Source: Lolium rigidum
Taxonomy: Eukaryota; Streptophyta; Magnoliopsida; Poales; Poaceae
Reading direction: 5' to 3'
Length of the DNA stretch: 64,000 nucleotides
Assembly: GCF_022539505.1 (NCBI RefSeq)
Contig: NC_061513.1
Location: 352,699,696-352,763,695, forward strand
Part shown: positions 1-11,353 of the stretch, in pieces
How positions within the stretch are numbered: position 1 is the first letter of the stretch
Layout: the number at the start of each line of letters is the position of its first letter
Position numbers and translations under genes: made by a program
Notes under the pieces: generated by a model
The model's database searches: none
Seen by the model: the letters and a program-made list of their open reading frames with translations, nothing else
What the model was told of the DNA's origin: nothing

Positions 1-150
1 AGGGTCGACGATTTCTTGTTGTGACCCAAACTTCACAGCAATCCTCTGAAAGTCGCGATCACAATTGTCCGAGCGTGAAAAACTTCCATAGACTGTGATG
101 TTTGTCCCGTTGTTCCCAGGCATTTTCAGCTTGAGGTATGCATAGTGCGG
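1..150 (-). pseudogene. Tat-lineage gypsy protease region, downstream part (cut by window start)
   Basis: Read on the minus strand this stretch continues the retroviral-type protease region that is interrupted at position 7000. The translation begins PHYAYLKLKMPG, a stretch typical of Tat-lineage Ty3/gypsy polyproteins just after the protease core. It is joined to 7000-7498 once the inserted element at 151-6999 and one copy of its 5-bp duplication TGCGG are removed. The reverse transcriptase that should follow lies beyond the left edge of the window. The part visible here has no stop, but frameshifts upstream make the whole gene non-functional as written. Confidence 0.75.
146..150. repeat. 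Target site duplication TGCGG, left copy (element 1)
   Basis: Five bases TGCGG directly precede the LTR at 151 and recur at 7000-7004 directly after the other LTR, which defines both element ends. Confidence 0.93.
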
Positions 151-1835
151 TGATGTCTACGTTCCCCCTCCTTTCCTGTAGACAGTGTTGGGCCCCCAAG
201 AGCAGAGGTTTGTAGAACAGCAGCAAGTTTCCCTTAAGTGGATACCCAAGGTTTATCGAACTCAGGGAGGAAGAGGTCAAAGATATCCCTCTCATGCAAC
301 CCTGCAACCACAAAGCAAGAAGTCTCTTGTGTCCCCAACACACCTAATAGGTGCACTAGTTCGGCGAAGAGATAGTGAAATACAGGTGGTATGAATAAGT
401 AGTAGTAACGGCAACGACACCAGAAAAGTGCTTTGCCCGGGACGATGAAACAAGCAGTAGTAATGTAGCGAGTAGTAACGCGAGTAGTACGAGTAAACAA
501 GCGAGTAGTAACTCAGCAGTATTTAGGAACAAGGCCTAGGGATTACACTTTCACTAGTGGACACTCTCAACATTGATCACATAACAGAATAGATAAATGC
601 ATACTCTACACTTTTGTTGGATGATGAACACATTGCGTAGGATTACACGAACCCTCAATGCCGGAGTTAACAAGCTCCACAATAATGCTCATGTTTAAGT
701 AACCTTATAGTGTAAGATAGATCAATAGACTAAACCAAGTACTAGCATAGCATGCACACTGTCACCTTCATGCATATGTAGGAGGAATAGATCACATCAA
801 TATTATCATAGCAATAGTTAACTTCGCAATCTACAAGAGATCATGATCATAGCATAAACCAAGTACTAACACGGTGCACACACTCGTCACCTTTGCACAC
901 GTGCAGGAGGAATAAACTACTTTAATAACAAATCACTAGAGTAGCACATAGATAAATTGTGATACAAAACATGTTGCAATCATAAAGAGATATAAATAAG
1001 CACCTCACTATGCCATTCAACAGTGAATAAGTATTCCGTGAAATATGGCCTAAGAGACCCACACGGTGCACACACTTGTCACCTTTACACACGTGGGACA
1101 AGGAGTCTCCGGAGATCACATAAGTAAAACTCACTTGACTAGCATAATGACATCTAGATTACAAGCATCATCATATGAATCTCAATCATGTAAGGCAGCT
1201 CATGAGATTATTGTATTGAAGCACATAGGAGAGAGATGAACCACATAGCTACCGGTACAGCCCCGAGCCTCGATGGAGAACTACTCCCTCCTCATGGGAG
1301 CAGCAGCGGTGATGAAGATGGCGGTGGAGATGGCAGCGGTGTCGATGGAGAAGCCTTCCGGGGGCACTTCCCCGCTCCGGCAGGGTGCCGGAACAGAGAC
1401 TCCTGTCCCCCAGATCTTGGCTTCGCGATGGCGGCGGCTCTGGAAGGTTTCTGTGGTTTTTCGTCGAACGCCCCGAGGTTTTTAGGTCAGGGGCTTTATA
1501 TAGGCGGAGAGGCGGCGCAGGAGGGCTTCTGGGGGGCCCACACCCTAGGGTTTGGTGGCCCTGTGGCCCCCCTCTGACCTCTCTGGTGTGTTCTGGATGC
1601 TTCCGGGGATTCTAAGATCTTTGGCGTTGATTTCGTCCGATTCCGAGAATATTTCGTTACTAGGATTTCTGAAACCAAAAACAGCGAGAAAACGAGAACG
1701 GCACTTCGGCATCTTGTTAATAGGTTAGTTCCGGAAAATGCACGAATATGACATAAAGTGTGCATAAAACATGTAGATAACATCAATAATGTGGCATGGA
1801 ACACAAGAAATTATCGATACGTTGGAGACGTATCG
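151..1835 (-). repeat. 3' LTR of element 1
   Basis: On the minus strand this is the downstream LTR, preceded by a purine tract on its right side. It aligns along its whole length with 5324-6999. The first base of its TG start has changed to C (GATACGTCTCC preceded by C). It carries a TATA-like box and a GC-rich leader whose short ORFs are not genes. Confidence 0.92.
1494..1503 (-). promoter_or_regulatory. TATA-like box in LTR of element 1
   Basis: The plus strand reads CTTTATATAGGCGG here, that is CCTATATAAAG in the element's direction, placed in the middle of the LTR ahead of the GC-rich leader as expected for the U3/R promoter. The same box is intact in the other LTR near 6662. Confidence 0.6.
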
Positions 1836-4425
1836 GCATCCCCAAGCTTAGTTCCGCTCGTCCCGAGCAGGTAAAACGATAACAAAGATAATTTCTGGAG
1901 TGACATGCCATCATAAACTTGATCATACTATTTGTAAAGCATATGTAGTGAATGCAGCGATCAAAACAATGTATATGACATGGGTAAACAACTGAATCAT
2001 AAAGCAAAGACTTTTCATGAATAGCACTTCAAGACAAGCATCAATAAGTCTTGCATAAGAGTTAACTCATAAAGTAATAATTCAAAGTAAAGGTATTGAA
2101 GCAACACAAAGGAAGATGAAGTTTCAGCGGTTGCTTTCAACTTATAACATGTATATCTCATGGATAATTGTCAATGCAAAGCAATATAACAAATGCAATA
2201 TTTAAATATGTAAGAATCAATGCACAGTTCACACAAGTGTTTGCTTCTTGAGATGGAGAGAAATAGGTGAACCGACTCAACAATGAAAGTAAAAGAATGG
2301 TCCTCCATAGAGGAAAAGCATCGATTGCTATATTTGTGCTAGAGCTTTGATTTTGAAAACATGAAACAATTTTGTCAACGGTAGTAATAAAGCATATGCA
2401 TCATGTAAATTATATCTTATAAGTTGCAAGCCTCATCCATAGTGTACCAATAGTGCCCGCACCTTGTCCTAATTAGCTTGGACTACCTGGATTATCACCG
2501 CAATACATATGCTTTAACCAAGTTTCACAAAGGGGTACCTCTATGCCGCTTGTACAAAGGTCTAAGGAGAAAGCTCGCATTTGGATTTCTCGCTTTTGAT
2601 TATTCTCAACTTAGACATCCATACCGGGACAACATAGACAACAGATAATGGACTCCTCTTTTAATGCTTTAAGCATTTGACAACAATTAATTCTTCTCTC
2701 ATTAGAGACTTGAGGATATTTGTCCAAAACTGAAACTTCCACCATGAATCATGGCTTTAGTTAGCGGCCCAATGTTCTTCTCTCACAATATGCATGCTCA
2801 AACCATTCAACTCAGTGTAGATCGCCCTTACTTCGGACAAGACGAACATGCATAGCAACTCACATGAAATTCAACAATGAGTTGATGGCGTTCCCCGGTG
2901 AACATGGTTATCGCACAACAAGCAACTTAATAAGAGATAAAGTGCATAATTACATATTCAATACCACAATAGTTTTTAAGCTATTTGTCCCATGAGCTAT
3001 ATATTGCAAAGGTGAATGATGGAATTTTAAAGGTAGCACTCAAGCAATTTACTTTGGAATGGCGGGAAAATACCATGTAGTATAGGTAGGTATGGTGGAC
3101 ACAAATGGCATAGTGGTTGGCTCAAGTATTTTGGATGCATGAGAAGTATTCCCTCTCGATACAAGGTTTAGGCTAGCAAGGCTTATTTGAAACAAACACA
3201 AGGATGAACTGGTGCAGCAAAACTCACATAAAAGACATATTGAAAACATTATAAGACTCTACACCGTCTTCCTTGTTGTTCAAAACTCAATACTAGAAAT
3301 TATCTAGACTTTAGAGAGACCAATTATGCAAACCAAATTTTAGCATGCTCTATGTATTCTTCACTAATAGGTGCAAAGTTTATGATGCAAGAGCTTAAAC
3401 ATGAGCACAACAATTGCCAAGTATCACATTACCCAAGACATTATAGCAATTACTACATGTATCATTTTCCAATTCCAACCATATAACAATTTAACGAAGA
3501 GGAAACTTCGCCATGAATATTATGAGCTAAAAACACATGTGTTCATATGAACCAGCGGAGCGTGTCTCTCTCCCACACAAGCATTTATTCAAACAAAACA
3601 AAAGCAAAAACAAAAGCACACAGACGCTCCAAGTAAAGTACATGAGATGTGGCCGAATAAAAATATAGTTTCAAGAGAAGGAACCTGATAATTTGTCGAT
3701 GAAGAAGGGGATGCCTTGGGCATCCCCAAGCTTAGACGCTTGAGTCTTCTTGAAATATGCAGGGGTGAACCACCGGGGCATCCCCAAGCTTAGACTTTTC
3801 ACTCTTCTTGATCGTAGTATATCATCCTCCTCTCTTGACCCTTGAAAACTTCCTCCACACCAAACTCGAAACAACTCATTAGAGGGTTAGTGGACAATAA
3901 AAATTAACATGTTCAGAGGTGACACAATCATTCTTAACACTTCTGGACATTGCATAAAGCTACTGGACATTAATGGATCAAAGAAATTCATCCAACATAG
4001 CAAAAGAGGCAATGCGAAATAAAAGGCAGAATCTGTCAAAACAGAACAGTCCGTAAAGATGGATTTTATTAGGCCACCAGACTTGCTCAAATGAAAATGC
4101 TCAAATTGAATGAAAGTTGCGTACATATATGAGGATCACTCACGTAAATTGGCATAATTTTCTGAGTTACCTACAGAGAATTAGACCCAGATTCGTGACA
4201 GCAAAGAAATCTGTTTCTGCGCAGTAATCCAAATCTAGTACTTACTTTACTATCAAAGACTTTACTTGGCACAACAAAACACAAAACTAAGATAAGGAGA
4301 GGTTGCTACAGTAGTAAACAACTTCCAAGACACAAATATAAAACAAAGTACTGTAGCAAAATAACACATGGGTTATCTCCCAAGAAGTTCTTTCTTTATA
4401 GCCGTTAAGATGGGCTCAGCGAGTT
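1836..4425 (-). other. Long non-coding 3' interior of element 1
   Basis: About 2.6 kb between the element's only ORF and its 3' LTR. No reading frame of note is present. The same sequence recurs at 27302-29530, 54204-56797 and 57809-59352, so it is a conserved non-coding module of this family. Near 3707-3795 it holds two copies of a purine-tract-like motif and a short hairpin. The right-hand boundary GCATCCCCAAGCTTAG at 1836-1851 is the complement of the polypurine tract AAGCTTGGGGATGC. Confidence 0.8.
3707..3727. repeat. Hairpin made from the polypurine-tract motif
   Basis: A perfect 9-bp inverted repeat (GGGGATGCC / GGCATCCCC) with a 3-nt loop. It is the counterpart of 28001-28021 and 54905-54925 in the related elements. 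Confidence 0.8.
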
Positions 4426-5160
4426 TTAATGATGCACTCGCAAAAGATAGTATGTGAAGCAAAAGAGAGCATCAAGAGGCAAATTCAAAACACATTTAAG
4501 TCTAACATGCTTCCTATGCATAGGAATCTTGTAAATAAACAAGTTCATGAAGAGCAAAGTAACAAGCATAGGAAGATAAAACAAGTGTAGCATCAAAAAT
4601 TTCAGCACATAGAGAGGCATTTTAGTAACATGAAAATTTCTACAACCATATTTTCCTCTCTCATAATAACTTTCAGTAGCAACATGAGCAAACTCAACAA
4701 TATAACTATCACATAAAGCATTCTTATCATGAGTCTCATACATAAAATTATTACTCTCCACATAAGCATAATCAATTTTATTAGTTGTAGTGGGAGCAAA
4801 TTCAACAAAGTAGCTATCATTATTATTCTCATCAAGTGTAGGATGCATAGTATAATCACAACAAAATTTACTCTCCATAGTAGGTGGCACAAAAAGACCA
4901 CTATCATTATCATCATAAATAGGAGGCAAAGTATCATCAAAGAAAATTTTCTCCTCAATGCTTGGCGGACTAAAAATATCATGAAAACCAGCTTCCCCAA
5001 GCTTAGAACTTTCTATATCATTATCAACAATGGTGTTCAAAGCGTTCATACTAATATTACTACCAGCATGCAAATAAGATTTCATAGGTTTTTTAATTTT
5101 CGCATCAAACAATCCATGTTTTAAATCAGGAAATAGAATAAGAAGCTCACTCTTGTACAT
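4426..5160 (-). CDS. Acidic ORF with hydrophobic C-terminal part, non-autonomous Athila-like element 1
   Basis: An uninterrupted 244-residue ORF, the only substantial one in this element. The N-terminal two thirds are rich in Asp, Asn, Glu and Tyr, with repeated motifs such as SPPSIEEKI and LPPIYDD. From about residue 183 a hydrophobic stretch (LYVLKFLMLHLFYLPMLV) is followed by a basic HRKH cluster and a second hydrophobic segment ending LRVHH. I recognise no gag, protease or polymerase motif. The same ORF is present, open, at 26576-27301 in a second complete element, which suggests recent constraint or recent copying. Athila elements carry an env-like ORF with membrane segments at a similar place, so a relic of that is possible, but this is inference. 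Confidence 0.6.
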   Translation of the reverse strand: MYKSELLILFPDLKHGLFDAKIKKPMKSYLHAGSNISMNALNTIVDNDIESSKLGEAGFHDIFSPPSIEEKIFFDDTLPPIYDDNDSGLFVPPTMESKFCCDYTMHPTLDENNNDSYFVEFAPTTTNKIDYAYVESNNFMYETHDKNALCDSYIVEFAHVATESYYERGKYGCRNFHVTKMPLYVLKFLMLHLFYLPMLVTLLFMNLFIYKIPMHRKHVRLKCVLNLPLDALFCFTYYLLRVHH

Positions 5161-5295
5161 TATGCCAAACTAGTGTAAACAAGAAACAACAAGATGCAAT
5201 TGCAGGATCTAAAGGAAATAGCTTTGAGCACACACACAACGGCGCCGGAAAAATACTTTACCTGAGACCGTAGTATGAGTGCCTTTTACCTTTCC

Positions 5296-5313
5296 TCCCC
5301 GGCAACGGCGCCA
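5296..5313 (-). promoter_or_regulatory. Primer binding site (tRNA-Asp type), element 1
   Basis: On the minus strand the sequence is TGGCGCCGTTGCCGGGGA, complementary to a plant tRNA-Asp 3' end, lying 10 nt inside the 5' LTR. This is the usual primer site of Athila-lineage cereal elements and fixes the element's orientation. Confidence 0.8.
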
Positions 5314-5323
5314 GAAAAGTGCT

Positions 5324-6999
5324 TGATGTCTACGTTCCCCCTCCTTTCCTGTAGACAGTGTTGGGCCCCCAAGAGCGAGAGGTTTGTAGAACAGCGGCAA
5401 GTTTCCCTTAAGTGGATACCCAAGGTTTATCGAACTCAGGGAGGAAGAGGTCAAAGATATCCCTCTCATGCAACCCTGCAACCACAAAGCAAGAAGTCTC
5501 TTGTGTCCCCAACACACCTAATAGGTGCACTAGTTCGGCGAAGAGATAGTGAAATACAGGTGGTATGAATAAGTAGTAGTAACGGCAACGACACCAGAAA
5601 AGTGCTTTGCCCGGAACGATAAACAAGCGATAGTAATGTAGCGATGAGTAACGCAGTAGTACGATAAACAAGCGGTAGTAACTCAGCGGTATTTAGGAAC
5701 AAGGCCTAGGGATTACACTTTCACTAGTGGACACTCTCAACATTGATCACATAACGAGAATAGATAAATGCATACTCTACACTTTTGTTGGATGATGAAC
5801 ACATTGCGTAGGATTACACGAACCCTCAATGCCGGAGTTAACAAGCTCCACAATAATGCTCATGTTTAAGTAACCTTATAGTGTAAGATAGATCAATAGA
5901 CTAAACCAAGTACTAGCATAGCATGCACACTCGTCACCTTCATGCATATGTAGGAGGAATAGATCACATCAATATTATCATAGCAATAGTTAACTTCGCA
6001 ATCTACAAGAGATCATGATCATAGCATAAACCAAGTACTAACACGGTGCACACATCTGTCACCTTTGCACACGTGCGGGAGGAATAAACTACTTTAATAA
6101 CAAATCACTAGAGTAGCACATAGATAAATTGTGATACAAAACATGTTGCAATCATAAAGAGATATAAATAAGCACCTCACTATGCCATTCAACAGTGAAT
6201 AAGTATTCTGTGAAATATGGCCTAAGAGACCCACACGGTGCACACACTGTCACCTTTACACACGTGGGACAAGGAGTCTCCGGAGATCACATAAGTAAAA
6301 CTCACTTGACTAGCATAATGACATCTAGATTACAAGCATCATCATATGAATCTCAATCATGTAAGGCAGCTCATGAGATTATTGTATTGAAGCACATAGG
6401 AGAGAGATGAACCACATAGCTACCGGTACAGCCCCGAGCCTCGATGGAGAACTACTCCTCCTCATGGGAGCAGCAGCGGTGATGAAGATGGCGGTGGAGA
6501 TGGCAGCGGTGTCGATGGAGAAGCCTTCCGGGGCACTTCCCCGCTCCGGCAGGGTGCCGGAACGAGGACTCCTGTCCCCCGGATCTTGGCTTCGCGATGG
6601 CGGCGGCTCCGGAAGGTTTCGTGGTTTTTCGTCGAACGCCCCGAGGTTTTTAGGTCGGGGGCTTTATATAGGCGGAGAGGCGGCGCGGGAGGGCTTACGG
6701 GGGCCCACACCCTAGGGTTTGGTGGCCCCGTGGCCCCCTACGACCTCTCCGGTGTGTTCGGATGCTTCGGGGATTCTAAGATCTTTGGCGTTGATTTCGT
6801 CCGATTCCGAGAATATTTCGTTACTAGGATTTACGAAACCAAAAACAGCGGAAAACGAGAAGCGGCACTTCGGCATCTTGTTAATAGGTTAGTTCCAGAA
6901 AATGCACGAATATGACATAAAGTGTGCATAAAACATGTAGATAACATCAATAATGTGGCATGGAACACAAGAAATTATCGATACGTTGGAGACGTATCA
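5324..6999 (-). repeat. 5' LTR of element 1
   Basis: A 1676-bp LTR with intact TG...CA ends in the element's direction. It is adjacent to the primer site on its left and to the target duplication TGCGG on its right. It is nearly the same as 151-1835; most of the differences I found fall at CTG/CAG versus CG-containing words. The TATA-like box TTTATATAGG lies near 6662. Confidence 0.93.
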
Positions 7000-7498
7000 T
7001 GCGGCACAGCCATGAACTTGGCATAAGCTGGTCTCCCGAGTATAGCTTGATACTGTGACTCCCAGTTCACTACTTCAAACTCGATCTTCTCCTTCCTGAA
7101 ATTGTCAGTTTTGCCAAAGACGACGTTCAGGTAAACTTTGCCAAGAGAGTAGCCCGGTGCAGTTGGAAGGATCCCATGGAAGCAAGTGTCTGTTTCTTCT
7201 AGCATCTTCATGGTGATCCCCATACTTTTGATTGTGTCGACGAATATCAGGTTTAACCCGCTTCCACCATCCATGAAAACTTTGCTCATCTTGAACCCCC
7301 CGATTTGTGCCTCGACTACTAAGGCAGCGTGTACTGGTTTTGGTATGGTCATCGGGTGATCTGCTCGACTGAACGTAATGTTCTGAGAGGGCCACTCGAC
7401 ATACTCGGGGATGTTCGCCATGATGCTTTCTGCCAGGTTAATCTCTCGGGTGAGCTTCTTCATCTCTCTTCTCGAGACACCTGTCCTGTGGATCATGC
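7000..7498 (-). pseudogene. Tat-lineage gypsy aspartic protease region
   Basis: Minus-strand coding remains of the retroelement protease. The core motif is FMDGGSGLNLIF, where DGGS replaces the usual D-S/T-G, as is normal in the Tat lineage, and ILGRPAYAKFMAVPH follows as the second conserved block. Its role is to cut the gag-pol polyprotein inside the virus-like particle. The frame runs without stop from the basic spacer upstream (EMKKLTREINLAESIM) to the insertion point at 7000, then continues at 150-1. Gag upstream is in another frame, so at least one frameshift separates them. Confidence 0.8.
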
Positions 7499-8171
7499 TC
7501 ATCTGCCCCCGTGGTGGTGGACTTGATGCTGTGGTGGAGGTGGGGGTGGTGGTGGTGGCGGTTGCTGGCCTGCCTGCTGGATGAGTTTGTGCATGTCAAT
7601 GAACTGCCGACAGTCCCTGAGCAGGTGACTCGATTTCGTTTTTCCGTCCTTAGAATCGACATACGAGTGCAGGTAACGGGGGCGTTGATGCTGCTCAGCG
7701 TAGGGCAGTTCGGGAGTCCTTCTGCTGCCGCGGTTTATAATTGCCACGGTTCCCGGAGTTGTTCCGATTACCGTCCTGTCGATCGTCTCTTCTGTCTTCA
7801 TATCGATCGTCCTGTCGATCAGAGTACCCTGCGGCTACCAGGTTGTTGTCATCATAGTTGCGGTTATTCCTTCTCTTGTGACGATCCCTTCGGCCACCCG
7901 AGTCGTGCTTCGGCTGGTCATCGTCTTCGTCGTCACTGCGCTTGTCGTGGCCTTCGCACGTTGTCCTCACCATCAGCCCAGTGTTGGCGATTTCCATTAA
8001 CTTGGTTATGGTTTTTGGCTTTTTGCGTCCGAGTTCTTCTATGTAGCTCTCACGCCGGACGCCATCGCTGAAAGCGTCGATTGCTCTGTCGACAGATACA
8101 TCTTCGGCAGCGTTTAGGAGTTTGGTGGATCTCCCGATGTATGAGCGCATCGACTCCTTCTGCTTTTGCTG
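7499..8171 (-). pseudogene. Tat-lineage gag, C-terminal part
   Basis: Minus-strand continuation of gag after an in-frame TGA at about 8172. The first piece starts near MRSYIGRSTKLLN and leads into a very basic/acidic region rich in Arg, Asp and Asn (RRDRHKRRNNRNYDD), typical of the nucleic-acid-binding tail. After a frameshift near 7720 it continues with RYLHSYVDSKDGKTKSSHLL, a degenerate zinc-knuckle region, and a proline run of ten residues. At least two frame changes and one stop make it non-functional as written. Confidence 0.7.
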
Positions 8172-9746
8172 TCAATTCCGTAACTCTTCAATCCTGATGG
8201 GTCTCTTGTATGTTGCTTGGAAATTGGCAATGAAGGCGTCTACTAGGTCGTCCCATGATTTAATGGAACCCTTCGGCAGCCCCCTTAGCCAGGCTCGCGC
8301 TGAATCTTTGAGGTAGAGCTGCAAGCACTGCATTGCTGCTATCTGGTTCCCCTTATGCAGAATCACAGTGTAGTCGTCTATCCAAGATCTTGGTTCCTGC
8401 TGCCCATCGTACTTGGCAGCATCGGTAGGAGTGGGCTTGAACTTTTTGGGTGGCATTGCCTCGCGGATTTTGTAACTTAGACAGTCGGCTCCCCTGAGCT
8501 CGCTGTCGTACTCCTGATCCTCGTCCGAAGAATCACTGTCATTCTCCTTCCTAGCGGCGCGTCGTCGCCTTGCTTTGTCGATCCTGCTCTGGGTGATTTC
8601 ATCCCGAGCATCTCTCGCATGATGCTTTGAGCCACTAACCTGCAGCGTGGTCTCTTCCTTTTGTGGAACTAGATTATTTCCCAGTATCGCGAGACTTTCC
8701 AGGGCGCCTCGATGAGCTTGAGCCATGGATCCTTCAGGGCGCTGGTTGATCAGGTATGCCGCGAGGTTGGCAGTTGCTCCTGCAACGGTTTTCGGCCATG
8801 GCATGCCTGCGGTATCCGTAGTCATAAAGGACTTGGTCAGGTTCGACGTGATTTCTCTGGCGTCATCTTCCGAAAGCCTGGATAGCCTCGACCGGTGCTT
8901 GCCTGCCCCTTGAGTATTTCGAGAGGCGCTCCCTTGTGAGCCTCTTCGTCGCTCGCTAGATCGATCTGCCGCAGATAGGCGCCTCTCGAGGGTGGCTTGC
9001 TCTTTCGATAGGTACTCCCGGTTTTTCTCTAGTATAGAGCGATAGGCATTGAGGGTTCCGACCGAGGTTCCTACAGGGAGCGGTGTGTTGTTGAGTACTG
9101 CTGCCTTGGCTGCTGCCCACTCCTCGTCCGCGATGGTGTAGTCGCTGTTGTGGTTGCTGGCGCTGTTTTCGAAACTTGCTCGTCTACTGGAACGAGGATT
9201 ATGATCTCCGTCTCCTCTGTGCCTTGTGTTTCCCGTGTTATTGGCGACATAAACCTGATGGTGTGCCGTTCTTCGGGTGGTTCCTTGGGCGATGCTGTCG
9301 ATACTGTCCTCTCCCGATGAATATTGGGCATTGCAGATGAACGGCGTGTCACTCGACCCTAGCCCGTGCCTGGTGTCGCAGTTCAAGCAGTAGTACGAAG
9401 TTAACTCTGAAGATGTGGGATCGTCGGATCCTACCGACATGGAAGACGCCGAACGGGGAGTCAAGGGCGCGGGTGAACTCGTCGAGCCTGTCAGACCAGC
9501 CGAAAGGTCGATTGACGATGACGCGCTCGGACTCGTTGAACCGGAAACGGGCGATTCCAGCAGCCGAACGATTTCTTCCGTGTTAACGTTGTAGTGGACG
9601 CTGCCGAAGGTCATCTCCATGTTTCCTTGTAGATCTGAAAAGGTTGAGCGGGAAGAATCGCTGTGCGGGGTGAATTCGTAGGAACCGAATCGAATCGGGC
9701 TTCCCAGGTTTGGCGATGACGGTGTTGATGAAGTTGCTGGTGACAT
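8172..9746 (-). pseudogene. Tat-lineage gypsy gag (capsid protein)
   Basis: A long minus-strand frame. It could start further right at a Met at 9881, but that lies inside the LTR (9805-10345) upstream of the primer site, so the first Met inside the element (9746) is the more sensible start. The N-terminal part is low-complexity and Ser/Pro-rich. The conserved capsid block near the end contains AAKYDGQQEPRSWIDDYTVI and YLKDSARAWLRGLP, characteristic of plant Ty3/gypsy gag. Capsid forms the cytoplasmic virus-like particle. The frame ends at a TGA near 8172, but homologous sequence goes on in the same frame beyond it, so this looks like a single-codon nonsense change rather than the natural end. 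Confidence 0.8.
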
Positions 9747-9784
9747 GACTGGATCCACCGATGGCCGATCTTGTGCCGACAGGT

Positions 9785-9803
9785 TTCCCACAGACGGCGC
9801 CAA
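9785..9803 (-). promoter_or_regulatory. Primer binding site of the Tat element
   Basis: The minus strand reads TTGGCGCCGTCTGTGGGAA one base inside the LTR end. This is the primer-site sequence shared by many plant Tat-type elements. Confidence 0.75.
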
Positions 9804-9804
9804 T

Positions 9805-10345
9805 TGTCGAGGGTGCTCCTCGGCAATGCCCTCCGATAGGGGCTTAGGGTTGATGGAATCCTGCAAGCTGACATGAGACATCGGTTCACAGACAAGCGGG
9901 GAGAGCGATTTACCCAGGTTCGGGGCCCTCGATGGGGTAAAACCCTTACGTCCTGCCTGCCTATTCTTGATTATGATGATAATGGGTTATAATGGGGTGC
10001 CGAATAGTTCGGCTGAGATCTCGTCGAGATGGCTAAGTGCTAGGGTGACCTAGCTCTGAGTTTTTGGTGGCTAAGGTTGCTAAGATTGATTGTCCCTCGG
10101 CAGCCCCTCTGCTAGCCTTTATATAGGAGGCCAAGTCTCAAGAGGTCCAACCGAGTACGATTAGGTTTACAGTAATTCTAGATCTAATCTTTCCTTGTTC
10201 GGCTGCTTATTTGCCTTGCCTGCCAAGGAATCTTCTGGTGTGCCATCCGGTTGGGCCGCGTTGCCTCCAAGTGCTTTCATGGGCCTCCAACTAGGAAATA
10301 CAGGATAGGGCAACATCGGTTACCCGAAGGGTAATGCCCACGTCA
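9805..10345 (-). repeat. 5' LTR of the Tat-lineage element
   Basis: A 541-bp segment bounded on the plus strand by TGTCGAGGG on the left and CCCACGTCA on the right, that is TG...CA ends on the minus strand. The primer site touches its left side. A TATA-like box CCTATATAAAG lies at 10118-10127 on the minus strand. The 3' LTR is outside the window, so the target duplication (expected CCTGG from 10346-10350) cannot be tested. Confidence 0.7.
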
Positions 10346-11303
10346 CCTGGTTAACAAGTTTATGATCACTAGCAGACATCGTTAGTAGATTAGTGCACTA
10401 AATCAAAAATATATGGTGGTACTCTCACAACTCACTCAACAACTGATAAGAAAAGGAGATCTTACCATTCCAAAGTAAATTAGTGTTGCTTACCACTTGT
10501 AGTAACAACTAGTGCACGGATGTAGCGAAGCGAATATCAAGGGTATAAGAACAAATCACACGGCAAAGCAGGGTATATGTGGGGCTGTAGGTAGGCTACC
10601 TATTTGCACCAATAACAAGCTCTAGCGCTGACCGTAGACAACCAATGATACTCACACAAGGCGATATAATGGGGCAATGCAACTATATGGAGGAAAGGTT
10701 GCAATGCACTAGAGAGACGCTAGCAAAGCTCAACGAAATAGGCACAAGATTGCTCAACTACGGGTGCAGTAAAGTAAACTTAGGCCTTCACTTGATTCTT
10801 CTAGCACTTCACTTTTCTTTTTGTAGTTTCTTTTTGGAACGCATCTATGTAGCTCTTTTTGCTTCTTTTCAATATTCTGTTTTTTTATGACACAACTCCT
10901 TGATAACACGGCCAACAAGATATGTAAAGCACCAAAACCCTAACGAGCAGCCTGTCGAGCGGTAAAACTAGTCTCTTCTGGGGAAGTTCCTAGTCACTTT
11001 ATATCGATAGCCTGTGTCTATGGTTGGGAACAAGCACACTGTATGCTATGTGGACTTGGAGTAACAAAACTGACACCAGACAATAATAGAGACTCAAACC
11101 CTAACAATATTAGATGCAAGAAAAAGATACGCAAAAACAACTACGAAAAGCAACGAAAACTTGAAATTAGTGCAATCTAAAGCTATGGCAAACCCTAACA
11201 CTAATATTTTTTTGGCTTTTTCTGGATAGGAAACACTCTCAACTCAACTATGGGGTGGATTGTGGATGGCTTACCGAGGAAAACTGAAAATCTGGTACCA
11301 AGA
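10346..11303. other. Unassigned sequence, possibly 5' leader of an old minus-strand gypsy element
   Basis: Nearly 1 kb without a convincing reading frame; a plus-strand 81-codon ORF at 10645-10890 has no recognisable motif and ends in a T-rich stretch. It borders the LTR-like end at 11304 and a primer-site-like sequence (TTGGTACCAG on the minus strand, 11290-11303), so it may be the untranslated leader of that element. I see nothing else in it. Confidence 0.4.
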
Positions 11304-11348
11304 TGATATGGGGTGGCCCGATCTTCTCAGTAAGCAACGGTGGTGATG

Positions 11349-11353
11349 ATGAT
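11349..11353. repeat. Target site duplication ATGAT, left copy (solo LTR)
   Basis: ATGAT directly precedes TGTCAACACCC at 11354 and recurs at 22200-22204 after GATGTTACA. Confidence 0.9.

Larger units (their letters stand above)
151..6999 (-). mobile_element. Non-autonomous Athila-like LTR retrotransposon, complete (element 1)
   Basis: A full element on the minus strand. It has two LTRs (151-1835 and 5324-6999), an 18-nt primer site matching tRNA-Asp, a purine-rich tract before the 3' LTR and a perfect 5-bp target duplication TGCGG (146-150 and 7000-7004). The LTRs begin TGATACGTCTCC and end GACATCA in the element's orientation. The 3.5-kb interior has no gag, protease, reverse transcriptase or integrase. 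Its only long ORF is the acidic/hydrophobic one at 4426-5160. It must therefore be moved by proteins supplied in trans. The LTR and primer site resemble the Sabrina/WHAM group of Triticeae; I make that family link from memory only. It is inserted in the protease region of a Tat element. Confidence 0.92.

Noticed and set aside
1236..1615. ORFs of 76-113 codons in the LTRs of elements 1 and 2 (also 6407-6915, 24934-25303, 29589-30114, 48456-48942)
   Set aside because: All fall in the GC-rich transcribed start region of LTRs and change frame between copies.
4602..5124. Two further long ORFs overlapping the acidic ORF (minus 4602-5000 and plus 4729-5124)
   Set aside because: They are other-frame readings of the same AT-rich sequence, full of Ile/Leu/Met runs, and the counterpart copy does not keep them.
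9747..9881. Gag start at the Met at 9881
   Set aside because: That Met is inside the LTR and upstream of the primer site; the internal transcript can use the Met at 9746.
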